Shown one piece after another: positions 41,401-50,566 of a DNA stretch of 64,000 bases. Positions within the stretch are counted from its first letter, which is position 1, and each line of letters begins with the position of its first letter. The notes under the pieces were generated by a model that was given only the letters and a program-made list of their open reading frames with translations, was not told where the DNA came from and did not search any database. The translations under genes and the position numbers were made by a program. Source of the DNA: Ahrensia sp. R2A130 (GTDB lineage: Bacteria; Pseudomonadota; Alphaproteobacteria; Rhizobiales; Rhizobiaceae); the NCBI RefSeq assembly GCF_000179775.1, contig NZ_AEEB01000022.1, positions 372,001 through 436,000 of the forward strand. The letters run 5' to 3'.

Positions 41401-44400
41401 GAACCGCTTTGCGTTGGACCTGTCCAGTGCAAGCGACATCGCAGCGACGCTCGAAAACGGAAACGCGTTGCCGGACTGGCTGACCTTCGACGCAGAAACC
41501 GTCACCTTCTCCGGAGAGCCACCGGCGGCTTACGTCGGCAGTGTGCCTGTTCGTATGGTAGCAAACTTTGGCGGGCAGAAGGTTTCAATCATTACCGAAA
41601 TCGTGATCGACGAGATCTTCGTGGTCAACGAGGATTTCTTCGCTCCAGACTTCACTCGCCCCGAACGGATCGACATCAACACGCCTGATGATTTCGATGG
41701 CATCGTCGCGATTCACTACCTTGCTGAGGACGAGAAGGGCGGGATTGCAGAAGAGCCCGGTTTTATCATCGTGAACGTGACGCCTGAAAATCAGGACCCA
41801 ACGGCCAATGCAGACATGCTGCAAGGCATGGAAGACACGATCTCCGTTTGGAATGCTGCCGAACTCGTGTCGAATGACAGGGACCTCGACGGTGACCGTC
41901 TGCAGATACAGTCGATCAGCGACGCCGATATCGGAGTGGTTGAGCTGATCGGTAGCGGACCAGACGCACAGATTCGCTACGCGCCACCGGCAGGTTTCTC
42001 AGGCACCGTCAGTTTCGACTACATCCTTCTTGATGAAGCCGGCAATACAAGTACTGGCACCGCCACCATCGAAGTGGTGGGAGTGAACGATGTACCCGTT
42101 GCCATGGATGATCTGATCGACGGGTTCGAAGACCGCATCTCGACGATTGATGTCTCCGATCTCTTGGCCAATGACAGCGACGTTGATGGCGATACGCTGA
42201 CGATCACATCCGTCTCCAACGCGTTTAACGGCACGGTCTCCTTTGACGGCGCGGTCATCACCTTCACGCCCGCAACAGACTATGTTGGCGAGGCAGGGTT
42301 CGACTACACGGTATCCGATGGAGCGGATGGCGAAACAGTCGCGCAGGTGGTGATCGATCTCGCCAGCACCAATTTGGCACCGACCGCCGGACGCGATGTT
42401 TTCGTTGGGCGCGAGGACACGCCGTTCATTTTGACAGTGGACCAGCTTCTCGCAAATGACAGCGATCTTGATGGAGATGCGATCAGCTTCGTTTCCATTG
42501 CGGGTGCGGGCGCAGAGCTGCGGGCCTTCACATTGCCGGACGGAACAATACAGATCGTGCCCGATCTCGATATCAACGGTGTCCGCACCATCACATATGA
42601 AATCACTGATGGGCGATTGAGCAGCACCGGCACGATCGAGGTCGATTTCGAAGCTGTCAACGACGCCCCGGTTCTGAACACCGATGGGCCATTTGAAACG
42701 CTGGAAGACACGGCTGTTTCCATCGACCTTGCTGGCCTGCTGATCAATGATGTCGATATTGATGGTGACGACTTCACCATTATCGAAGTGTTGGACGGCC
42801 GTAATGGTACCGTTGAAATGGTCGGCGATCAGGCCGTCTTCACGCCGCGAGCCGATCATTTCGGCAATGCCGGGTTCAGCTACCGCGTCGTAGATGCCGG
42901 TGGTGCAGAAGCCATCGGTTCCGTTGAAATTTCGGTGCTACCATCGGATGACCGACCTATTACGGTGTCCGATCAAGGCATAAGCTTCGACGAGGACACG
43001 ACGTTCATTCTCGATCCGGCATTGCTGACCGCCAATGATTACGATCCGGACGGAGATGCGATCATCTTCCTCGGTATCATCGACGGCATTGACGCGACGG
43101 AGCTTGGAGACGGCACGTGGGCCATCACGGCACCTGAAAACGCTTTCGGAGATATCAGCGCGACTTATGCCATCGCAGATGGCTTGGGAAATCCGGTCAC
43201 GGGCACCGTCACTTTCACGGTATTGCCGGTAAGCGATGATCCCGTGGGTGTCGATGATATGATCAGCATGGTGGAAGATGAGGTCACAACCATCTTCACG
43301 GCTAGTCTTCTTGCCAACGATATCGACGTCGATGGTGATGCCCTCTCATTCACCGGTGTTTCGGCGACATCAGGCATAGACGTTCAGATCGGACCTAACG
43401 GTACGTTGATCCTGACGCCGCAGCTGAACCAGACAGGCCTTGCTAGTTTCGATTACACCTTGATGGACTCCACCGGTATCGAAAGCACGGCTCGGGTCGA
43501 GATCACGATTGCAGGCGTCAATGACGCGCCGGTCGTCTCTGCCCCAACGGAGCTCTCCGGGGCGGAAGATACCGCTTTCGAGGCTCAGTTCCTGCCCGAC
43601 ATGTTCTCCGACCCGGACGGTGATCTGTTGAATATCGCTATGCAGGGTGAGGGTGGAATGCCGTTACCTGACTGGCTGACGTTCGATGCCGCCAATTTGC
43701 GTCTCAGCGGCACACCGCCGTTAAATGCCAATGGTTCGTTCGTCGTTGAGCTTGCCGTAGGCGATGGAAACCTGACGACCATTCATCCGGTCACGATCAC
43801 TTTGTCGGCCATCAACGATGCGCCAGTCGCAACGGATGACCGCATCGATATGGACACGGATGTCATCCGCACCATCGATTTCACGCAGCTGGTTGCCAAT
43901 GATACCGATGTGGATGGCGATGCACTTACAATCGTCTCGGTGACTGCACCCGAGGGCGTGACTGTCACCATCGATGGTGATCAACTCATCATCGAACGGG
44001 CTCCACGTCTCTCTGGCGAACTTGTCGTCGAATACGTCCTGTCTGACGGCTCGTTGACGTCTGCGGCTCAGCTGACTTTGGATGTCGAAAGCGCAAATCA
44101 GGCCCCGGTTATCGAAGCCATCACCGCGCTGCGGTCGAATGAAGACGAGCCGATTTCGGTGGCCTTGCCTGCTGACGCAATATCCGATCCGGATGGCGAT
44201 AGCTTGGCTGTCACCGCCACCCGCGCCGGTGGTGCCGATCTTCCCGATTGGCTTTCGTTCGACGATACTGCTCTGCGCTTTACTGGCACGCCGCCAGTCA
44301 ATTTCGCGGGCATATTGAATTTGCAAATCGCTGCATCTGACGGTGTTGAAACCACCGTGCGAACCTTCGATCTCGTGATCGAACATGTCAACGATCTGCC

Positions 44401-45814
44401 CATATTGGCTGCACCATACTCGGACCGTTTCGCAGACGAAGATACGCCGTTTAGCATTGCACTTCAGGCTGATCTCGCCAGCGATATCGATGGTGATGCG
44501 CTGACCTACGACGTGCGCGCCGACGATGGCGGGGACCTGCCTGGCTGGGTCAGCTTCGATGCTGATACATTCTCACTCACCGGCACGCCGCCTTCCGATT
44601 TCTCGGGTGATATAGCGCTGCGTATCTTCATCTCCGACGGCTCGGCTTCGATCTCTGACGACTTCATGCTGACGATCCGACCGATCAATGACGCGCCCGT
44701 GCTTGCTGGTGGGCTATCAGACGTTACTGCCGATGCTGCAGGCGACCCGCTCATGACTGGAAGCCCGTTCTCAATAGCTGTCCCGACCGATGCATTTGTC
44801 GATCCTGATGGAGATCAACTGGCCTATGCGTCGACCTTGGCTGATGGCAGCCCGTTGCCTGCGTGGCTGACCTTCGATGGTGAAGCCTATTCTGGCACCG
44901 CGCCACGCAGTGCCGTTGGTACACTCGACCTCGTGTTGCGTGCCTCAGATGGAGAGTTCGAAACGCAGGGTTCCTTCGCCCTCGTCTTCGGTGAAGGCAA
45001 CGCTGCTCCGGTGGCCGGTGTCGATAGTTTCCAGACCACGGCACCCGGAACCAGTGTCATCGATGTTTCCGACCTGCTCGCAAACGACACGGACGCGGAC
45101 GGTGATGCGCTCACCATCACGGCGGTGAACGCCAGTGAAAATGCCGACGTCGTGTTAGACGGCGATCAGATCACGTACACGCCTGGTATCGATTTCGAGG
45201 GTGTGGATGCATTCACGTATACGGTGAGCGATGGCACTACGGAAGTGGACGGTCTGGTTCAGATCGAAGTCGATAATCCCTATGATGACGTCGAAATCGG
45301 TGGCAACGGTAGCGATGTCTTCTTCGGTGGTCGCGGTGCGGACTATTTGTCAGGCGGTGCTGGAGCGGACGTTTTGTTCGGCGGGCGCGGGGCAGACGTT
45401 TTGAACGGTGGTAGCGGCAACGACCTTCTGTTCGGTGGCCGTGGTGGCGACACGATCAACGGTGATGAGGGGCGCGATATCATATTTGGTGGTCGCGGTC
45501 GTGATACGATCACTGGTGGTGCCGGAGCAGATGTTTTGTTCGGCGGGCGTGGTGTCGACACGTTCGTCTTTGGTGAGGGCAGCGGTCGCGACACGATATA
45601 TGACTTCAAGACCACACGCAGCACGAATTCTAGCCTTATCGCTGGCGATCAGATCGCTATTTCGATCGATGGCATAGACAGTTTCGCACAGCTGCTTTCA
45701 TATGGCTCACAGTCAGGCGGAGGCGTTCTTTTCGACTTCGGTGGTGGGGATGAGCTCTTCCTTCGCGGCACACAATTGGCTGCGCTCGACGAGAACCAGT
45801 TCTCGTTCTTCTGA
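23489..45814 (+). CDS. Giant RTX protein with N-terminal AHH nuclease domain, type I secreted (7441 residues)
   Basis: ATG 23489 follows AGGG by eight bases. Order: AHH nuclease-like head (about 50-130); linker; hydrophobic segments (about 420-510); a low-similarity region; EF-hand-like DxDxDG calcium sites (about 973-1075); unique region to about 1660; 18 modules of RTX nonapeptides plus a haemolysin-type calcium-binding-related unit (1665-4027); seven cadherin-like domains (4028-4738); a second RTX block (4740-5231); a long cadherin-like/CADG stack (5232-7269); a C-terminal RTX block and an aromatic end, FSFF, typical of a type I secretion signal. No Sec signal; one cysteine noticed (C5279). 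Flanked by its acyltransferase, immunity gene, ABC exporter and membrane-fusion protein, so it should be acylated, secreted and folded by extracellular calcium. It may act as a toxin, an adhesin, or both. Confidence 0.9.
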   Translation: MTDQPESNLFTNIPARPQYKVLGYQLGDDYFFLSPEIPDTSAGPGKGSQRAGLTQAHHTSPSNIKDGLNSEALYVRIASVDAGDYRYIHNEFIKNGQFVVREKSDAIRMGVDNHDGSHPAYDNYVQAKDSEIIGRGSKVESFEFDRLKAEGYSDVEAERLSEATATEYMAREKAGLNAHLKMATQVGGIAEYSGGRPLLVFNNNSAHKPSGAGKDWANQHNALAAENFTMDDIAGRQKPGDPLNYVDGDTGTAAFRAGVAGEDLPNDRMATITDGDDAGKFKWMVEDTPEALKIRADVLARDAIVRQYDRSDAELDQARKFINSDKFRDLRDKILSDLNNKDFFADRNNLPIQIEDYFDQIKNSADLDAPGKAVLVTNAIQGTLDLFEKADPISYARMLADTNSIGQNVKDFLGDQNGSVSVNGALSLAVLAASVFAVHYEYRASTIDTPEKSFVDWAVESTPEAVAALPLVVPLGGAVYGIAKYVPQARMALVAFGLVAAFPTMKKALENFVKVEAENAELAPTIAMIQLTLNGLDWIEKQPLVSYIAESVKKVINPIVDATVFAVATVDGSSAMTVDIAAGGSGKNAWLIGNDASELFGNEQGNILVHYGLGTARGGAGNDWLFAYNSDFAAAGEYLYEADRAQATRNADLPDGEEVPIDGPKAFTDTRLTLDGGVDDDWLIAGNGKAARLIGGEGNDWIFNATSPVFDESGNVIARPEIYGDTIDGRSETRGQNGPSPFLPSQQRDGDRYAKTPAGDWSRDSDIIWWWPDVVVRDAAHNDLLKFFGLPLTGGSNSLPVLYNGASRALGLSAGGETFDKSIFLDHLFPFIYYVRDEKSGVMTVVNALSGVLGGIAKLFVSEDTFGDVEGTAIESTGSGAMAIDNFSVPRYVFGFNPFVNPVTANFLSDDRTGTFNMFFKNANPFYEILNLLPPLPGTGGLFNILPAVDDALFLEEAAKRFAKATKWSPDKDPLVFDLDGDGLESVSLRSSGVSFDIDSDLFGEGTGWLSADDGFLAIDLNGNGRIDGIEELFGDETIGGFEALSVYDSDGDGAITAADAVWADLRIWQDLNQDGKSGTIEDGDQDELSTLDELDIVTIDLASVELTGFTPQGTEIRRAGGFEYGDGTRNEVLEAIFPTDDIRTEYLGETGIAPWLADLPVNAKGFGRITDLAVSLSNDMDMADALRAASSDLTIPNLKTLREAIGPVLDRWSVTLEQTRELTPVLLSTNSDTVQLVDRAVYVENNASGYWTLASDASILDANGVAIAEPTLEDVLAQATADGSVWQLEQLFSPSSRQDNLQHRTEVPYLVEIVDGRAVVLDHGIRGVDGSWTLASGTPILDAQGTIIEAATKADITAQATADGQEWRVEEISFNPFAAIDIENIGVRFLDGEVVDYTVEMTDEDGSFYVWARNLDRALELQVLKGENNNFNLRNYEVDFDRLDEVDSTSDSRFRVELLSPNQFHLATSLIGIDFQPAMLSGEIDDVTGAISYSVNSSGDVSLSDVGYTSGIDAMIGLLGTMMDGYLAIESSFAVRAALATGLSQYARGVTYDAADDVFRGDGRELAPMFEAIFETMPAGYDAAFDYLTDWNELLFEVYSHFETAGGANAGGLGVSIDQRFILQMMLPAFEATDTELDLPAALNALAVDESNLRQHLADATEVAGTDGTDLFHISSGDQTFTGGLGSDTYVVGQDFGRDIIRDLDQGSFDDLRFSSLSADDVTSLRDGEDMIITVTETGEEIRLIDQFLGELNEYYSSGEQAETGVNVIVFADGEIWDRFEMAIQVADPRDTDDAYVGSGSGDVLFGGKGNDALTGGAGGDYYIFTRGDGQDVVNDRGNFSFGPVEAGIDFIQFVGDISSSDLKLVRDGASDDLLITLLDKDGVETSDTIKVVGQLGGIELNLQAWEQVSPGLGVTYVSPALIERFIFGDGTSLEFTEIADRVLENARTDGDDAIYGMVNDNVLDGGAGNDYLTGFFGSDTYVFERGYGHDVIEDNDTASKLFGNTPDTLEFRGGIDWTDLEFSRDGDTDTLTITIVGTEDAVTLVDFLLNFEFIGFVNVIETITFDNDVEWSYLDLLQKFIDAERTDGDDSIYGFRSDDVIEGGLGNDTLEGHGGNDTYLFSRGSGHDTIYEDTYDKGPLSTEKAGEDTLVFDGISASDVDFTRTDLDLIITVRDTGESITIRDQYVRAEQQTHAVERFEFSDATLLFSNFNPEDIDLVGTAADETITGSNFSEVLDGRAGNDTLIGRDGGDIYRFDVGYGEDLIIDVQERSGWEDRRGTDVPTDDVVQFGDEITRDNVVFTRSGDDLVITVEQRTDILRIRNQFADEINGIERFEFVGDGFLDRRDIEELLQIEAGNRGDNIITGLENQPNSFDGGQGDDLLIGGLAADTYAFGIGSDFDTIEERADAAGVIDRIVFGQSVNADGLILRRNDNDLLIDIGNGTDVLTIVDGLGATTVEHFEFADGSVLTLDQIRDDLLIGDETSQRIVGFDGRDDRIEGGAGSDSLEGGLGDDTYTFGFGQGNAVIRETGGIDRIEFGTGVTRDQISFREVDGDLMMTLVNSGQTIVVLGGAMLGEAGGLVEEFAFPSGDVLALTDIIAIAREGATNIGSDIIDLTSPFAAPEAAPGFGNDLVLMGADTKVTFKSGGGLDTVVLPDVQGGAELFFADAYSDQVSVRVDGQSSGDLTILVPESGDEVVLRDAVDASELPIIRFADGETWTAEQLFARAVETQQTDGSDLVFGSVGADTLEGGSGDDDIRGGAGDDTYIFRRGDGRDVLTDDRREEVGGTDRLEIRGYLAEEMQVSRVGGSNEEIVLTFDGTNDEIVLRGRIETVAFGDGTEFAIDDLISTAVGQGTAYANELTGTLGNDVFEGGRGDDVLRGLDGSDIYIFRRGDGADIITDPRSATNGDKIVLADHFVSELKVRGVEGSANDLLMLLGNGDQIILVNGLNRFSRSIDRFEFNGGTVWTHAQIIDLYDRTNAASDADIITGTSGDDVLTGTNGNDVFQPGYNDADTIVIERGAGRDIVIEATVPQSRVELRGYDLSELLISSVPDTTRDILIRFAGTADEVVIERPAQYTFSGADRDTTRPFLIADDGALSIDDLTAALSVTTGDVGNNTLRDPNSGSSSSVFDGGFGDDTISTGEGQDTIRFARGDGRDTIEAKVVFAFTSDTLELSGYLPDDVILTAHPFEPLGFIVTFVGTDDEIVVRSTSSLLRARVTKIEFDDGTIWSSSDIAARTGPAAFAEPNEILDQPTDGLPIEMGAGDDYVRTVDTDDMYIYRNGDGRDVYFDEGTNSAQGADIVEFADLLIGDVKFERRGDSFAVVIEADAARGIIAGSITISDALIGTRGQIEIFRFSDGEEIGLATAIAQSIRDDATQGADTITGTAGDDEISGDGGSDLLFGGEGNDTYVWSRGDGHDEISDIGGVDRLRLAGVTEGDLFFEQASRGLIVTIAATSAGSDGGTVILLGDPLGTAIESIELEDGTIIDSDAISARLIAQQASVFDDRITGFATGDTLAGGLGDDTLLGGDGADTYTYARGDSSDIISDVSTDGAVDTLKLVGIDPSDVSLRIGFDDGRSTGGGADLNVIIAPTITDGIDGGRVTVRNSLDSDDTRGIEAIVFDDGTVWQRSDFATLIGRNIGTGNDDLLIGTTGDDDLTGLGGNDSLLGGEGDDTYFYSRGDGLDSIEDASGSTDRLEIAGYALSELTFASRGLEGSELIIRLAQFDDEITIIGGLSNGANRIEQIVLSDSGETLSLNDIRAIMLAQSASDSNDTILGSTGDDVLRGGVGDDVLQGNDGTDTYIYRAGDGDDRIIDIAPNRSSLHSSLIELPDHNVDDIAYVTRGGPDSDDLVIMFGGERDRLIIERALTPRANEDTITFADGTVWTADDMRAATMATSSTSGDDKIYGFAGDDTFLSTTGDDTMWGRDGDDLYQFARGSGQDTIYDTVEAGGSDRVEFLDFVSSEVSVDRLYQGSDALVFTFATSPRDSLTVFGGLLGAVAEYTFTDGVIWTPSIILGLLDNEAPNAVDDGYLSAVSGAATTVLAADLLANDFDPDRDTLSIIAVDGGENGTAELDVDGNIVFTANGDFTGATTFTYTLSDGRNGLNEASVNIRVRPVAEARDDTGYTVAEDDVLVIRTERLLANDADGDRMVLAQVLNPTNGTVSLSSNGEILFTPDADYNGSAAFSYIANTADGGRAEARVFIDVTGVNDEPVALDDNGFLVLEGGSLVIDTANLLENDSDIDGDDLTISSVVPTTDLDVSLTDDGVILVSPRGDFFGEASFTYVVSDGAGSTAQGQVTVTVEPVNDAPVVIDDLITMDSGERLREDNPTVIDLATLLANDSDPDGDTLTVTGVVSGPQGEARLLENGTILFTPNQDFNGIASFDYTVDDGQGGSTTGTVSLDYEAVNDGPVVTNDGYVVDPLTGLPSGPSIYRGQEDVPLEIAISELLSNDIDPEGFALTFRSAGSGIEGDVEVTDRGTVIFTPDADFWGEASFAYLVADAEGATQLGQVSLWFDNVGDGPPVANTDVIEVYEDVPFTIPLELLLANDTDIDRDELEFVSWQWLVPEFTNGDIYQQANGDLLFTPDADTNRVSVFTYVVTDNRDGTDTGEVQINILPVDDQPTATDDDGGTTPFSVPLVLRASELVFNDVDVDISDAENGVEAGLTFVGVDSVSNGTYEIVAFGDETFIIVRAEPGFSGDITVRYLIEDETGLQDLGFATGYAATTYDLTLVGSDVTDLIEGTSDAETITGLAGDDLLVALGGNDTIDGGSGNDTIRAGDGDDVIIGGDGADTIDGGDGYDTVDFADSNTGVNADLESRIGRGGHAQGDVYTNVEALLGTQYADTLGGSTGDERLVGNDGDDTLDGRSGNDDLSGGKGDDVLTGGDGADVIAGGDGNDTASYELSAEAVSVSLQNGTAAGSDAHGDTLTSIENLTGSAFNDDLQGGDGTNILIGGRGDDVLRGMAGDDLLIGGRGADTLSGGAGIDIADYTLSAEGVTVDMADGAAGGGDATGDTFDGIEVIQGSYHNDILRGDGTDNMLRGGLGEDVLDGRGGFDTADYSRSETPVTLDLGTGVGTAGEAAGDTLISIEKVTGSSYDDALSGSTAADTFDGGMGNDTMSGKAGSDTYVFGTESGTDLVIENGDAADVDRIALTADLEPKDVSIIREGDDLLVEIEREGGLLIDTLRVTDHFLGRETGIEEISFNNGIIWDRDRIDALTRLDRFNAEDDILRLAVEDELLVIHPATLLQNDLDGDATGLSIVSVSAAINCTVTLLENGTITFLGDRDVTGDAFFDYTVRDEFGRESSATVEVNLAPVNDAPVGVDDGIFHSDEDQALRITFAELVGNDIDVDGDSLSIVATGFGPLIGVDGQTIDASDLYNATNGQVALGEGFVEFTTLEDFFGFAGFTYTLTDPDGLTSTAAVQLYFDPVNDAPRILDIKPWIRLETTTDFDMSDLINRIYDIEKDDFTIIDIKRPVNGTLDWDVDNGVISFTPGMLGTASFEIDVRDARGAEATLDFDMRVRPLNDAPIANDDSFTAIEDTPFLIDPADLIANDTDENGDTIEFVTFERFPTNGKVSLTDDGMILFTPRADYNGQAGFEYEITDGRGLSDVGFVAITVLPRNDAPILNTDILTSSEGDDIFILAAEAFGNDVEPDGDVLFFTSVDVLGEMTLRFLSGEPVIRGASLDNGDLPDWLTYNAETMTFSGEMPADLAPDASIDVQVIISYPDADRVFLQPISFTADDAAQLLAGIEFGTLVPEGYALREEMTTSFAFTGMGNGVDVSTTLADGASPLPEWLTFDADTVIFTGTPPAGETDVINVQLTFLHTAADGQVSNRSEIFSIDPTDPALAEGIAWSSDIALLDTADGIFTARSAFGRPLPYWLDFDADTMSLVETGIAPEADADIARVQLVFEGNTSALPDDTFSTATGTFAIELMVDPTAIDLGVINAIFAGDPFFAAQNRFALDLSSASDIAATLENGNALPDWLTFDAETVTFSGEPPAAYVGSVPVRMVANFGGQKVSIITEIVIDEIFVVNEDFFAPDFTRPERIDINTPDDFDGIVAIHYLAEDEKGGIAEEPGFIIVNVTPENQDPTANADMLQGMEDTISVWNAAELVSNDRDLDGDRLQIQSISDADIGVVELIGSGPDAQIRYAPPAGFSGTVSFDYILLDEAGNTSTGTATIEVVGVNDVPVAMDDLIDGFEDRISTIDVSDLLANDSDVDGDTLTITSVSNAFNGTVSFDGAVITFTPATDYVGEAGFDYTVSDGADGETVAQVVIDLASTNLAPTAGRDVFVGREDTPFILTVDQLLANDSDLDGDAISFVSIAGAGAELRAFTLPDGTIQIVPDLDINGVRTITYEITDGRLSSTGTIEVDFEAVNDAPVLNTDGPFETLEDTAVSIDLAGLLINDVDIDGDDFTIIEVLDGRNGTVEMVGDQAVFTPRADHFGNAGFSYRVVDAGGAEAIGSVEISVLPSDDRPITVSDQGISFDEDTTFILDPALLTANDYDPDGDAIIFLGIIDGIDATELGDGTWAITAPENAFGDISATYAIADGLGNPVTGTVTFTVLPVSDDPVGVDDMISMVEDEVTTIFTASLLANDIDVDGDALSFTGVSATSGIDVQIGPNGTLILTPQLNQTGLASFDYTLMDSTGIESTARVEITIAGVNDAPVVSAPTELSGAEDTAFEAQFLPDMFSDPDGDLLNIAMQGEGGMPLPDWLTFDAANLRLSGTPPLNANGSFVVELAVGDGNLTTIHPVTITLSAINDAPVATDDRIDMDTDVIRTIDFTQLVANDTDVDGDALTIVSVTAPEGVTVTIDGDQLIIERAPRLSGELVVEYVLSDGSLTSAAQLTLDVESANQAPVIEAITALRSNEDEPISVALPADAISDPDGDSLAVTATRAGGADLPDWLSFDDTALRFTGTPPVNFAGILNLQIAASDGVETTVRTFDLVIEHVNDLPILAAPYSDRFADEDTPFSIALQADLASDIDGDALTYDVRADDGGDLPGWVSFDADTFSLTGTPPSDFSGDIALRIFISDGSASISDDFMLTIRPINDAPVLAGGLSDVTADAAGDPLMTGSPFSIAVPTDAFVDPDGDQLAYASTLADGSPLPAWLTFDGEAYSGTAPRSAVGTLDLVLRASDGEFETQGSFALVFGEGNAAPVAGVDSFQTTAPGTSVIDVSDLLANDTDADGDALTITAVNASENADVVLDGDQITYTPGIDFEGVDAFTYTVSDGTTEVDGLVQIEVDNPYDDVEIGGNGSDVFFGGRGADYLSGGAGADVLFGGRGADVLNGGSGNDLLFGGRGGDTINGDEGRDIIFGGRGRDTITGGAGADVLFGGRGVDTFVFGEGSGRDTIYDFKTTRSTNSSLIAGDQIAISIDGIDSFAQLLSYGSQSGGGVLFDFGGGDELFLRGTQLAALDENQFSFF
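23639..23880 (+). other. AHH (HNH/EndoVII-fold) nuclease domain of the giant RTX protein
   Basis: Residues about 51-130. The A-H-H signature is at 56-58 ([12 protein letters not shown]), followed about 55 residues later by H114-D-G-S-H118-PAYDNYV. This matches the AHH toxin nuclease pattern AHH ... HxGxHpxYnxxV, in which the histidines bind metal and activate water. In known polymorphic toxins this domain is at the C-terminus; here it is at the N-terminus. The domain assignment is from motif spacing. Confidence 0.7.
24741..25015 (+). other. Hydrophobic, possibly membrane-inserting segment of the RTX protein
   Basis: Residues about 418-509 hold three apolar stretches: [36 protein letters not shown] and [14 protein letters not shown]. 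In CyaA and HlyA a hydrophobic, acylation-dependent domain precedes the RTX repeats and inserts into the target membrane. The position here, between nuclease head and repeats, fits a translocation role; this is inference. Confidence 0.45.
28481..35570 (+). repeat. 18 tandem RTX + calcium-binding-related modules
   Basis: Period about 120-135 residues. Each module starts with two to three nonapeptides (such as [15 protein letters not shown]), then a [12 protein letters not shown]-like turn, a beta unit of the kind DxLxFxG...DLIITV, and ends FxFxDGTxWT. Starts lie near 28481, 28880, 29341, 29756, 30160, 30570, 30940, 31315, 31695, 32065, 32440, 32835, 33240, 33630, 34010, 34435, 34815 and 35205. 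Modules 8 and 13 have lost most glycine-aspartate sites. Confidence 0.8.
35571..37700 (+). repeat. Seven cadherin-like (VCBS/tandem) domains
   Basis: About 90-100 residues each with the linker (V)NDxPVAxDD, the motif LLANDxDxDGDxLTI, then ADFxGxAxFxYxVxDG. These immunoglobulin-like calcium-stiffened domains form extended stalks in large adhesins. They separate the two RTX regions. Confidence 0.8.
37705..39180 (+). repeat. Second RTX block with serralysin-type spacers
   Basis: Clusters of GGxGxDxL/I nonapeptides alternate four times with a spacer of the type DYxxSxxxVxVxLxxG..GDxLxxIExxxGSxxxDxLxG, known from serralysin-like calcium-binding C-terminal domains. It ends with one module of the first array's kind ([12 protein letters not shown] to WDRDRID). 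Confidence 0.75.
39181..45294 (+). repeat. Long stalk of about 17 cadherin-like and CADG-type domains
   Basis: Boundaries show as NDAP-like linkers (for example near 39460, 39800, 40090, 40385, 41785, 42085, 42655, 43225, 43515, 43815, 44390, 44685 and 45000). Several units have the [19 protein letters not shown] pattern of dystroglycan-type (CADG/He-PIG) domains. Between about 40560 and 41530 four such units follow each other without the NDAP linker. Confidence 0.7.
45295..45811 (+). repeat. C-terminal RTX block and type I secretion signal
   Basis: Ten nonapeptides with an 18-residue super-repeat (xFGGRGxDxLxGGxGxDx). A non-repetitive tail of about 70 residues follows, ending in an acidic/aromatic sequence, DENQFSFF. 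This matches C-terminal uncleaved signals recognised by the ABC exporter encoded just downstream. Confidence 0.8.
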
Positions 45815-45877
45815 TTGGCATGACATGGGGTTTTGGTCTGCAGGCCGGTACCGCGATTTTGGGGAAGCGGCAGCTCA

Positions 45878-47638
45878 ATGACGCATGACATCGGCAACGA
45901 AACGAACCCGTATCTCGATGCGTTCGTAAGATTGAGAAGGGCTTTCGTCGGCGCGGCCATATTGTCGGCGCTGGTCAACCTCCTCATGCTGACCGGGCCG
46001 CTGTTCATGCTGCAGGTCTATGATCGTGTGCTGGCAAGCGGGTCGGTAGCGACGTTGCAGGGCCTGCTGATCATCGTGGTTGCAGCCTACCTTTTCCTTG
46101 GTATTTACGATTTTTTACGCGCCCGCATCATGTCTCGTGCCGCCTATCGGTTGGATGCTGCAATCGGACCAAAGGCATTCGACATCTGGGTGAAGGCCGG
46201 TATTTCAGGCGAGGCCGCGCCGCAGCGCCCATTGAACGACCTAGCGACTGTCCGCGCCTTTTTGTCCAGCCCGGCAATGTTGGGAATTTTCGATCTACCT
46301 TGGATGCCGTTCTATCTCGCGATCGTGTGGATCATCCATCCGTGGCTTGGCATGCTGGCGCTGTTCGGTGCTGTTGTCGTCACCATTCTGGCGCTCGCCA
46401 ACCAGTTCCTGACCCATCGCCATTTCGCAAAAGCCATGACGATGGATGGCCGCGAGGCCATGTTCGTGGAGCAGGCGCACCGCAATGGTGAAACTCTCGT
46501 TCCGCTCGGCATGTTGGGCAAAGTGGGTAACTATTGGCAGACGATGCATGCCGCTGGTTTGAAGACAGGTCAGACAGGCAGTGAGCGGGCCGAGGGGTTT
46601 GCTGCGTCAACAAAAGCCTTCCGGCTCCTGCTGCAGTCTTGCCTGCTGGGCCTTGGCGGCTATCTCGCCCTCCAGCAGGAAATCTCACCCGGCATGATCG
46701 TGGCAGCCTCCATTATTGCGGGTCGCGCATTGGCACCGGTGGATCAGGTTATCGGGCAATGGCGAAATGTCGTGCGTTCTCGCGAAGCGCATAAGCGGTT
46801 GAAAGCAACGATGGCGGGCATCGGTTCCGGTGCAGCGCCAATTGCTTTGCCCGAACCTAAGGGCGCCCTGACCGTCCGTAGCTTGACCAAATTTGTTCCC
46901 GGCCCAGCAAACCGCCGCGGCCAAGCCCCTATTCTCGACGACATAGGTTTCTCACTCGACCCTGGTGATGGCTTGGGCGTCATCGGTCCTTCCGCATCGG
47001 GTAAGACCTCGTTGGCGCGCCTGCTCATGGGAGCGTGGACGGCAAACGCAGGGGACGTGCGTTTGGACGGTGCAACACTTGATCAATGGTCGTCGGATGA
47101 TCTTGGTCGGTATTTGGGCTATCTGCCGCAAAACGTCGAACTTCTGCCCGGATCTATTCGTGACAATATCGCTCGTTTCGATCCGCAGGCTGAAGACGAA
47201 ACTGTCATCGCGGCAGCGCAAATGGCTGGTGTGCACGAGATGTTGCTGGGGCTGCCCGATGGCTATGGCACGATGGTCGGGCAGGGCGGCTCCAACTTAT
47301 CGGGTGGCCAGACACAGCGTATCGGCCTTGCTCGTGCGGTGTACGGTTCTCCCAAACTCGTGGTGCTTGATGAGCCGAACTCAAATCTTGATTCTGAAGG
47401 CGACGAAGCCCTGGGTCGTGCTATTGTGGCTCTGCGGGAACAGGGTTCGACGGTAGTTGTGATGGCTCATCGTCCAAGCGCTATCGCTGCCGTCAACAAA
47501 CTTATGGTCCTCAACGCCGGACGTATCGTCGACCTTGGCGAAAAAGCTGAAGTGCTACGCCGCGCGACACGCGCTGCACCGCCATCACCACCGCAGAGTG
47601 GTGCCAACGATAAGGTGGAATTCGATGAAACCGCTTGA
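45878..47638 (+). CDS. Type I secretion ABC transporter (PrtD/HlyB family)
   Basis: 586 residues from ATG 45878 (GGGGAAG upstream); the upstream TTG extension is unlikely. Five to six membrane helices (residues about 20-290) and an ATPase domain: Walker A GPSASGKT 369-376, signature LSGGQTQR from 474, Walker B LVVLDEP about 494-500. It lacks the C39 peptidase-like domain of HlyB and so resembles PrtD-type exporters of proteases and RTX proteins. It starts 63 bases after the RTX gene and overlaps the next gene by 14 bases; it should export the giant protein in one step. Confidence 0.93.
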   Translation: MTHDIGNETNPYLDAFVRLRRAFVGAAILSALVNLLMLTGPLFMLQVYDRVLASGSVATLQGLLIIVVAAYLFLGIYDFLRARIMSRAAYRLDAAIGPKAFDIWVKAGISGEAAPQRPLNDLATVRAFLSSPAMLGIFDLPWMPFYLAIVWIIHPWLGMLALFGAVVVTILALANQFLTHRHFAKAMTMDGREAMFVEQAHRNGETLVPLGMLGKVGNYWQTMHAAGLKTGQTGSERAEGFAASTKAFRLLLQSCLLGLGGYLALQQEISPGMIVAASIIAGRALAPVDQVIGQWRNVVRSREAHKRLKATMAGIGSGAAPIALPEPKGALTVRSLTKFVPGPANRRGQAPILDDIGFSLDPGDGLGVIGPSASGKTSLARLLMGAWTANAGDVRLDGATLDQWSSDDLGRYLGYLPQNVELLPGSIRDNIARFDPQAEDETVIAAAQMAGVHEMLLGLPDGYGTMVGQGGSNLSGGQTQRIGLARAVYGSPKLVVLDEPNSNLDSEGDEALGRAIVALREQGSTVVVMAHRPSAIAAVNKLMVLNAGRIVDLGEKAEVLRRATRAAPPSPPQSGANDKVEFDETA

Positions 47639-48935
47639 GGCGAACAAACGTCCACATACAGGCTTGCGCTGGCCTGGCATCGTGGCCGTCGTGACCAGCC
47701 TTTGCCTGCTGGGTGGAAGCGCCGCGTGGGCACATTACACCCGCATACAGGGCGCGGTTATAGCCGTGGGGACCATCGCCGTCAGCGGCAAACCTCGCTC
47801 TGTTCAACATCTGGATGGTGGTGTTGTGGAAGAGATCCTCGTCGTCGATGGCGACGCCGTGAAGAAGGGCGCGTTGCTCATGCGCCTCGACCCGACGGTG
47901 CTGGAAGCTAACCTGCGGATCTATCGCGCACGCTACGTCAATGCCGATGCTCTTGCTGCCCGCCTGAATGCGGAAATGTTGGACCTGCCAAAGCTAGCGT
48001 TCAACGAGATTCCATCCTTTCTCGCCAACACGTCCGCCGACGGTGCCCGTACGGGACAGGTCGCCATCTTCGAAGCGCGCACAGAAATGCGTGCCGGCAG
48101 ACGCGAGCAGCTGCGTGAAAAGATCAAGCAATTTGGCAACCAGATCGACGGCACCCGCCAGGTCATCGCTGCCAAGGAAGAGCAGCTTGGCTATATAGAA
48201 CGAGAGCTGAAAAGCGTGTCATCGCTCAAACGCCAAAAACTCGTTCGTGACAGCCAAGTTCTCGCTATCCAGCGCAGCCGAGCTGATTTGTTCGGCCAGT
48301 TGGGGGAGCATCGTTCGGAACTGGCCCGTATCGCCAACTCCGTCCGCGACACCGAACTGGAACTGATCCAGCAAGAGCGGCAGCGCCGACAGGAGGCTGT
48401 TACCGAGTTGCGCGACGTTACGGCATCGCTTGAAGAACTAACCCAGCAGATCATATCCACCCAGCGTCAGTTGGAACGCATCGATATTCGTGCGCCCGTC
48501 GCAGGGTTGGTGCACGAGATGCAAATCGTCACGATAGGTGGTGTTGTTCCCCCCGGCGGCACCGTTGCTCAAATCATCCCTACGGATGGCGGCTTCACCT
48601 TCGATACTCGCATCGACCCGGCTTCCGTGGATCAGGTTCATGTCGGACAGCCTGCCCGCGTCACGCTGACAGCATTTAACCAACGCACGACGCCAGAACT
48701 CAACGGAAGCGTTCGCGCAATCTCTCCTGACACGGTTGCAGATCAGGCAACGGGTGAAACCTTCTACCGGGTGCGTATTCAGGTTCCAGATAGGGAGCTG
48801 GCGAAAATCAGTGAACTTGAGTTGCTACCTGGCATGCCCGTTAGTGCTTTCCTGCAAACGCAAGAGCGCACAGTCTTGTCCTACTTGGCACGTCCATTAA
48901 GCGATCAGCTCGATCGAGCCTTTCGCGAGGAGTAA
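47625..48935 (+). CDS. Type I secretion membrane-fusion protein (HlyD/PrtE family)
   Basis: 436 residues from ATG 47625 (AAGGTGG upstream). One N-terminal membrane anchor (about 15-37), the biotinyl-lipoyl-like half VEEILVVDGDAVKKGALLMR, a long coiled coil (about 150-285) and the second half IDIRAPVAGLVHEMQIVTIG. It spans the periplasm between the ABC exporter and an outer-membrane TolC, which is not encoded nearby and must come from elsewhere in the genome. Last clear gene of the toxin operon. Confidence 0.92.
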   Translation: MKPLEANKRPHTGLRWPGIVAVVTSLCLLGGSAAWAHYTRIQGAVIAVGTIAVSGKPRSVQHLDGGVVEEILVVDGDAVKKGALLMRLDPTVLEANLRIYRARYVNADALAARLNAEMLDLPKLAFNEIPSFLANTSADGARTGQVAIFEARTEMRAGRREQLREKIKQFGNQIDGTRQVIAAKEEQLGYIERELKSVSSLKRQKLVRDSQVLAIQRSRADLFGQLGEHRSELARIANSVRDTELELIQQERQRRQEAVTELRDVTASLEELTQQIISTQRQLERIDIRAPVAGLVHEMQIVTIGGVVPPGGTVAQIIPTDGGFTFDTRIDPASVDQVHVGQPARVTLTAFNQRTTPELNGSVRAISPDTVADQATGETFYRVRIQVPDRELAKISELELLPGMPVSAFLQTQERTVLSYLARPLSDQLDRAFREE

Positions 48936-48941
48936 TTCAAG

Positions 48942-49022
48942 ATGGCCGGTATCAGACGTTCACAAGTACCACTCGAACTTTGGAAAGTAGACATCGCTCT
49001 GTTGGTTCTGCGCTTCTATTGA
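48942..49022 (+). CDS. Possible 26-residue peptide after HlyD
   Basis: ATG 48942 lies 11 bases after GAGGAG and reads 26 codons ending in LLVLRFY. No family. Could be a real small gene, the stub of a lost gene, or chance. Nothing else is visible between 48936 and 49202. Confidence 0.2.
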   Translation: MAGIRRSQVPLELWKVDIALLVLRFY

Positions 49023-49202
49023 TTGGAATGTACCTCGCACATCAACACTCGTCGCTTTGAATTCAATCCAGTGAGCAGATCACAGCGGGCGAGCTTCGGT
49101 TAGATCGACGTCACGCCGAAGCTCTTTAAAAAATTTCGTAACCTCGCCGGGCGTGGTGCGGGCGACGGCGTTGTCGGCAACCGCATCCCGATTCCAGATT
49201 TT

Positions 49203-49634
49203 TCATATGGCCGGGTCGTGCAGCATGTCCCACTCACCAAACATCCGCTCGGAAGCGCTCGCTTCGACATGCAGCACTAGGTTGACATGCCGATCGTCCC
49301 GTTTGATCCGGTCCAACGTAGCGCGCACAGCTACCTCGGGCTCTTCGAGCAATTGAAGGTAAATATCGCGCCGACAGATCAATGCGCCCTTTATGCTGTC
49401 ACGCTTGTTAAGGCGCCGCGCATCGAGCAACAAGGCAGCTAGCGTTTGAAAATTGTAGCCGAACGGTGTTGACGAATAGATCGCATGAAAGAGGCTGATT
49501 GTGACCGGCTCGTTGCAGGGTGGCTCAGCCCTTATCTCACAAATCCACGAGATCGCCGCACTTATTTCGGATATAGATTCAATGCTAACGGAACGGCAAT
49601 GGCCGGAAGCGGAAGTCAGAATGTCAGCGCCCAC
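49203..49634 (-). CDS. BLUF-domain blue-light sensor (short BLUF protein)
   Basis: 143 residues from GTG 49634. The BLUF (FAD-binding blue-light) fold is recognisable from HAIYSSTP to GEWDMLHD. The flavin-contacting residues are present: Tyr in IYSS (Y53), Asn in RRLNK (N76), Gln in YLQLLEE (Q94) and the Trp/Met pair in EWDML. No output domain is attached, so it would act through a partner. The first 40 residues are not BLUF-like and no better start is visible, so the true N-terminus is uncertain. Confidence 0.75.
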   Translation of the reverse strand: MGADILTSASGHCRSVSIESISEISAAISWICEIRAEPPCNEPVTISLFHAIYSSTPFGYNFQTLAALLLDARRLNKRDSIKGALICRRDIYLQLLEEPEVAVRATLDRIKRDDRHVNLVLHVEASASERMFGEWDMLHDPAI

Positions 49635-49664
49635 ATCGGAAGAGCGAACGTTCTATACATTCAA

Positions 49665-50141
49665 TTATGCAACTTGGCTGTGGTTGAGATAATCGGTAAC
49701 AAGGTCATCAATTGAGCCTGACTTGTTCAGCACACGCTCTTTCCAAGCTTTGATTTCAAAGCTGATAATATCCATTTCCCAAATGCATCCCACGACCTCT
49801 CGGACCCCGGTTTGGAAGTTCGTTGGCTCACGCCATTGAGCCCGCATCTGGTCTATGTGCCCAAGAACCATTCCCCACTTCCAATAAAATACAGGGGAAA
49901 CTACGGCTGTCTCAGCAAAGTGGATTAGCTGAATGGCAATGCCATGATTTCTATCAACATCGTTCAAATTCCCCGCAAGCGGCAATCTACGAATTGCCTC
50001 CTTCGTAGCCGCTTCTGCAATTTCGTCGTCGTACGTTCTCCCGTCTGCCAGAATTGCATAGCGCTTTATTCGCCATTCATCGCGGCTGACATTTGATAGA
50101 GGACGCACGATGCGTGCTTTGTGGGATGCCATGTGTTCCAT
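49665..50141 (-). CDS. Hypothetical protein
   Basis: 158 residues from ATG 50141 (ATG 50132 is an alternative). Soluble and mixed alpha/beta in appearance, with tryptophan-rich patches (YWKWGMV, WREPTNF, CIWEMDI). I do not recognise the family. It reads away from the ORF at 50225, 31 bases upstream of BLUF on the same strand, so it may be co-transcribed with BLUF. Confidence 0.5.
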   Translation of the reverse strand: MEHMASHKARIVRPLSNVSRDEWRIKRYAILADGRTYDDEIAEAATKEAIRRLPLAGNLNDVDRNHGIAIQLIHFAETAVVSPVFYWKWGMVLGHIDQMRAQWREPTNFQTGVREVVGCIWEMDIISFEIKAWKERVLNKSGSIDDLVTDYLNHSQVA

Positions 50142-50177
50142 CAAAGTAATATAGCTCGCTTAATCGTGTAAAATTTC

Positions 50178-50205
50178 ACCGTTGCAAAATCCATCCTTTT
50201 CGCAA
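50178..50205. repeat. Imperfect direct repeat, copy 1
   Basis: ACCGTTGCAAAATCCATCC then TTTTCGCAA; 24 of 28 bases match the copy at 50701-50728. The two copies bracket the small gene at 50225-50566. Confidence 0.45.
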
Positions 50206-50224
50206 TGCAGCCTGCGGCTCGTTT

Positions 50225-50566
50225 TCATAGCGATCGAAAGACAGCCTCAACTTGTGCTGGTGAGGTCTGGTTGGTGAAACTGTGGAGCATTGTGCCCGAT
50301 TGGGTTCTGTCGCGAATTTCTATTTCTTCCGTATCGTGATTGTAAGCGAAGGCGTATTCCTTCGTGCCAATCTCCACCCAAAGGACATTCGCTAGATTTC
50401 CATCGTATTGCTTGATTTTGATAGTATCAGGCTTTCCTCGCCAGATAATCCCGCCCAAAAGAGCAAGTGCAATGCCCTTCACCTGACCAGCATGATGGTC
50501 AGCGCGGTTCATCACACCCTCTGCATAGGCATGAAGCACTCGAACGTCATTTCCCGAAATAGCCAT
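50225..50566 (-). CDS. Hypothetical protein
   Basis: 113 residues from ATG 50566. Contains AYAEGVMNRADHHAGQVKGI and a beta-rich C-terminal half with ANVLWVEIGTKEYAFAYNHD. Family not recognised. It stands alone between two 28-base direct repeats, like a small mobile cassette or an orphan. Confidence 0.5.
   Translation of the reverse strand: MAISGNDVRVLHAYAEGVMNRADHHAGQVKGIALALLGGIIWRGKPDTIKIKQYDGNLANVLWVEIGTKEYAFAYNHDTEEIEIRDRTQSGTMLHSFTNQTSPAQVEAVFRSL

Noticed and set aside
28481-45590. Tandem repeats considered as a CRISPR array or satellite DNA
   Set aside because: The repeat unit is a protein module in one continuous frame with silent variation, not identical short DNA repeats with spacers.
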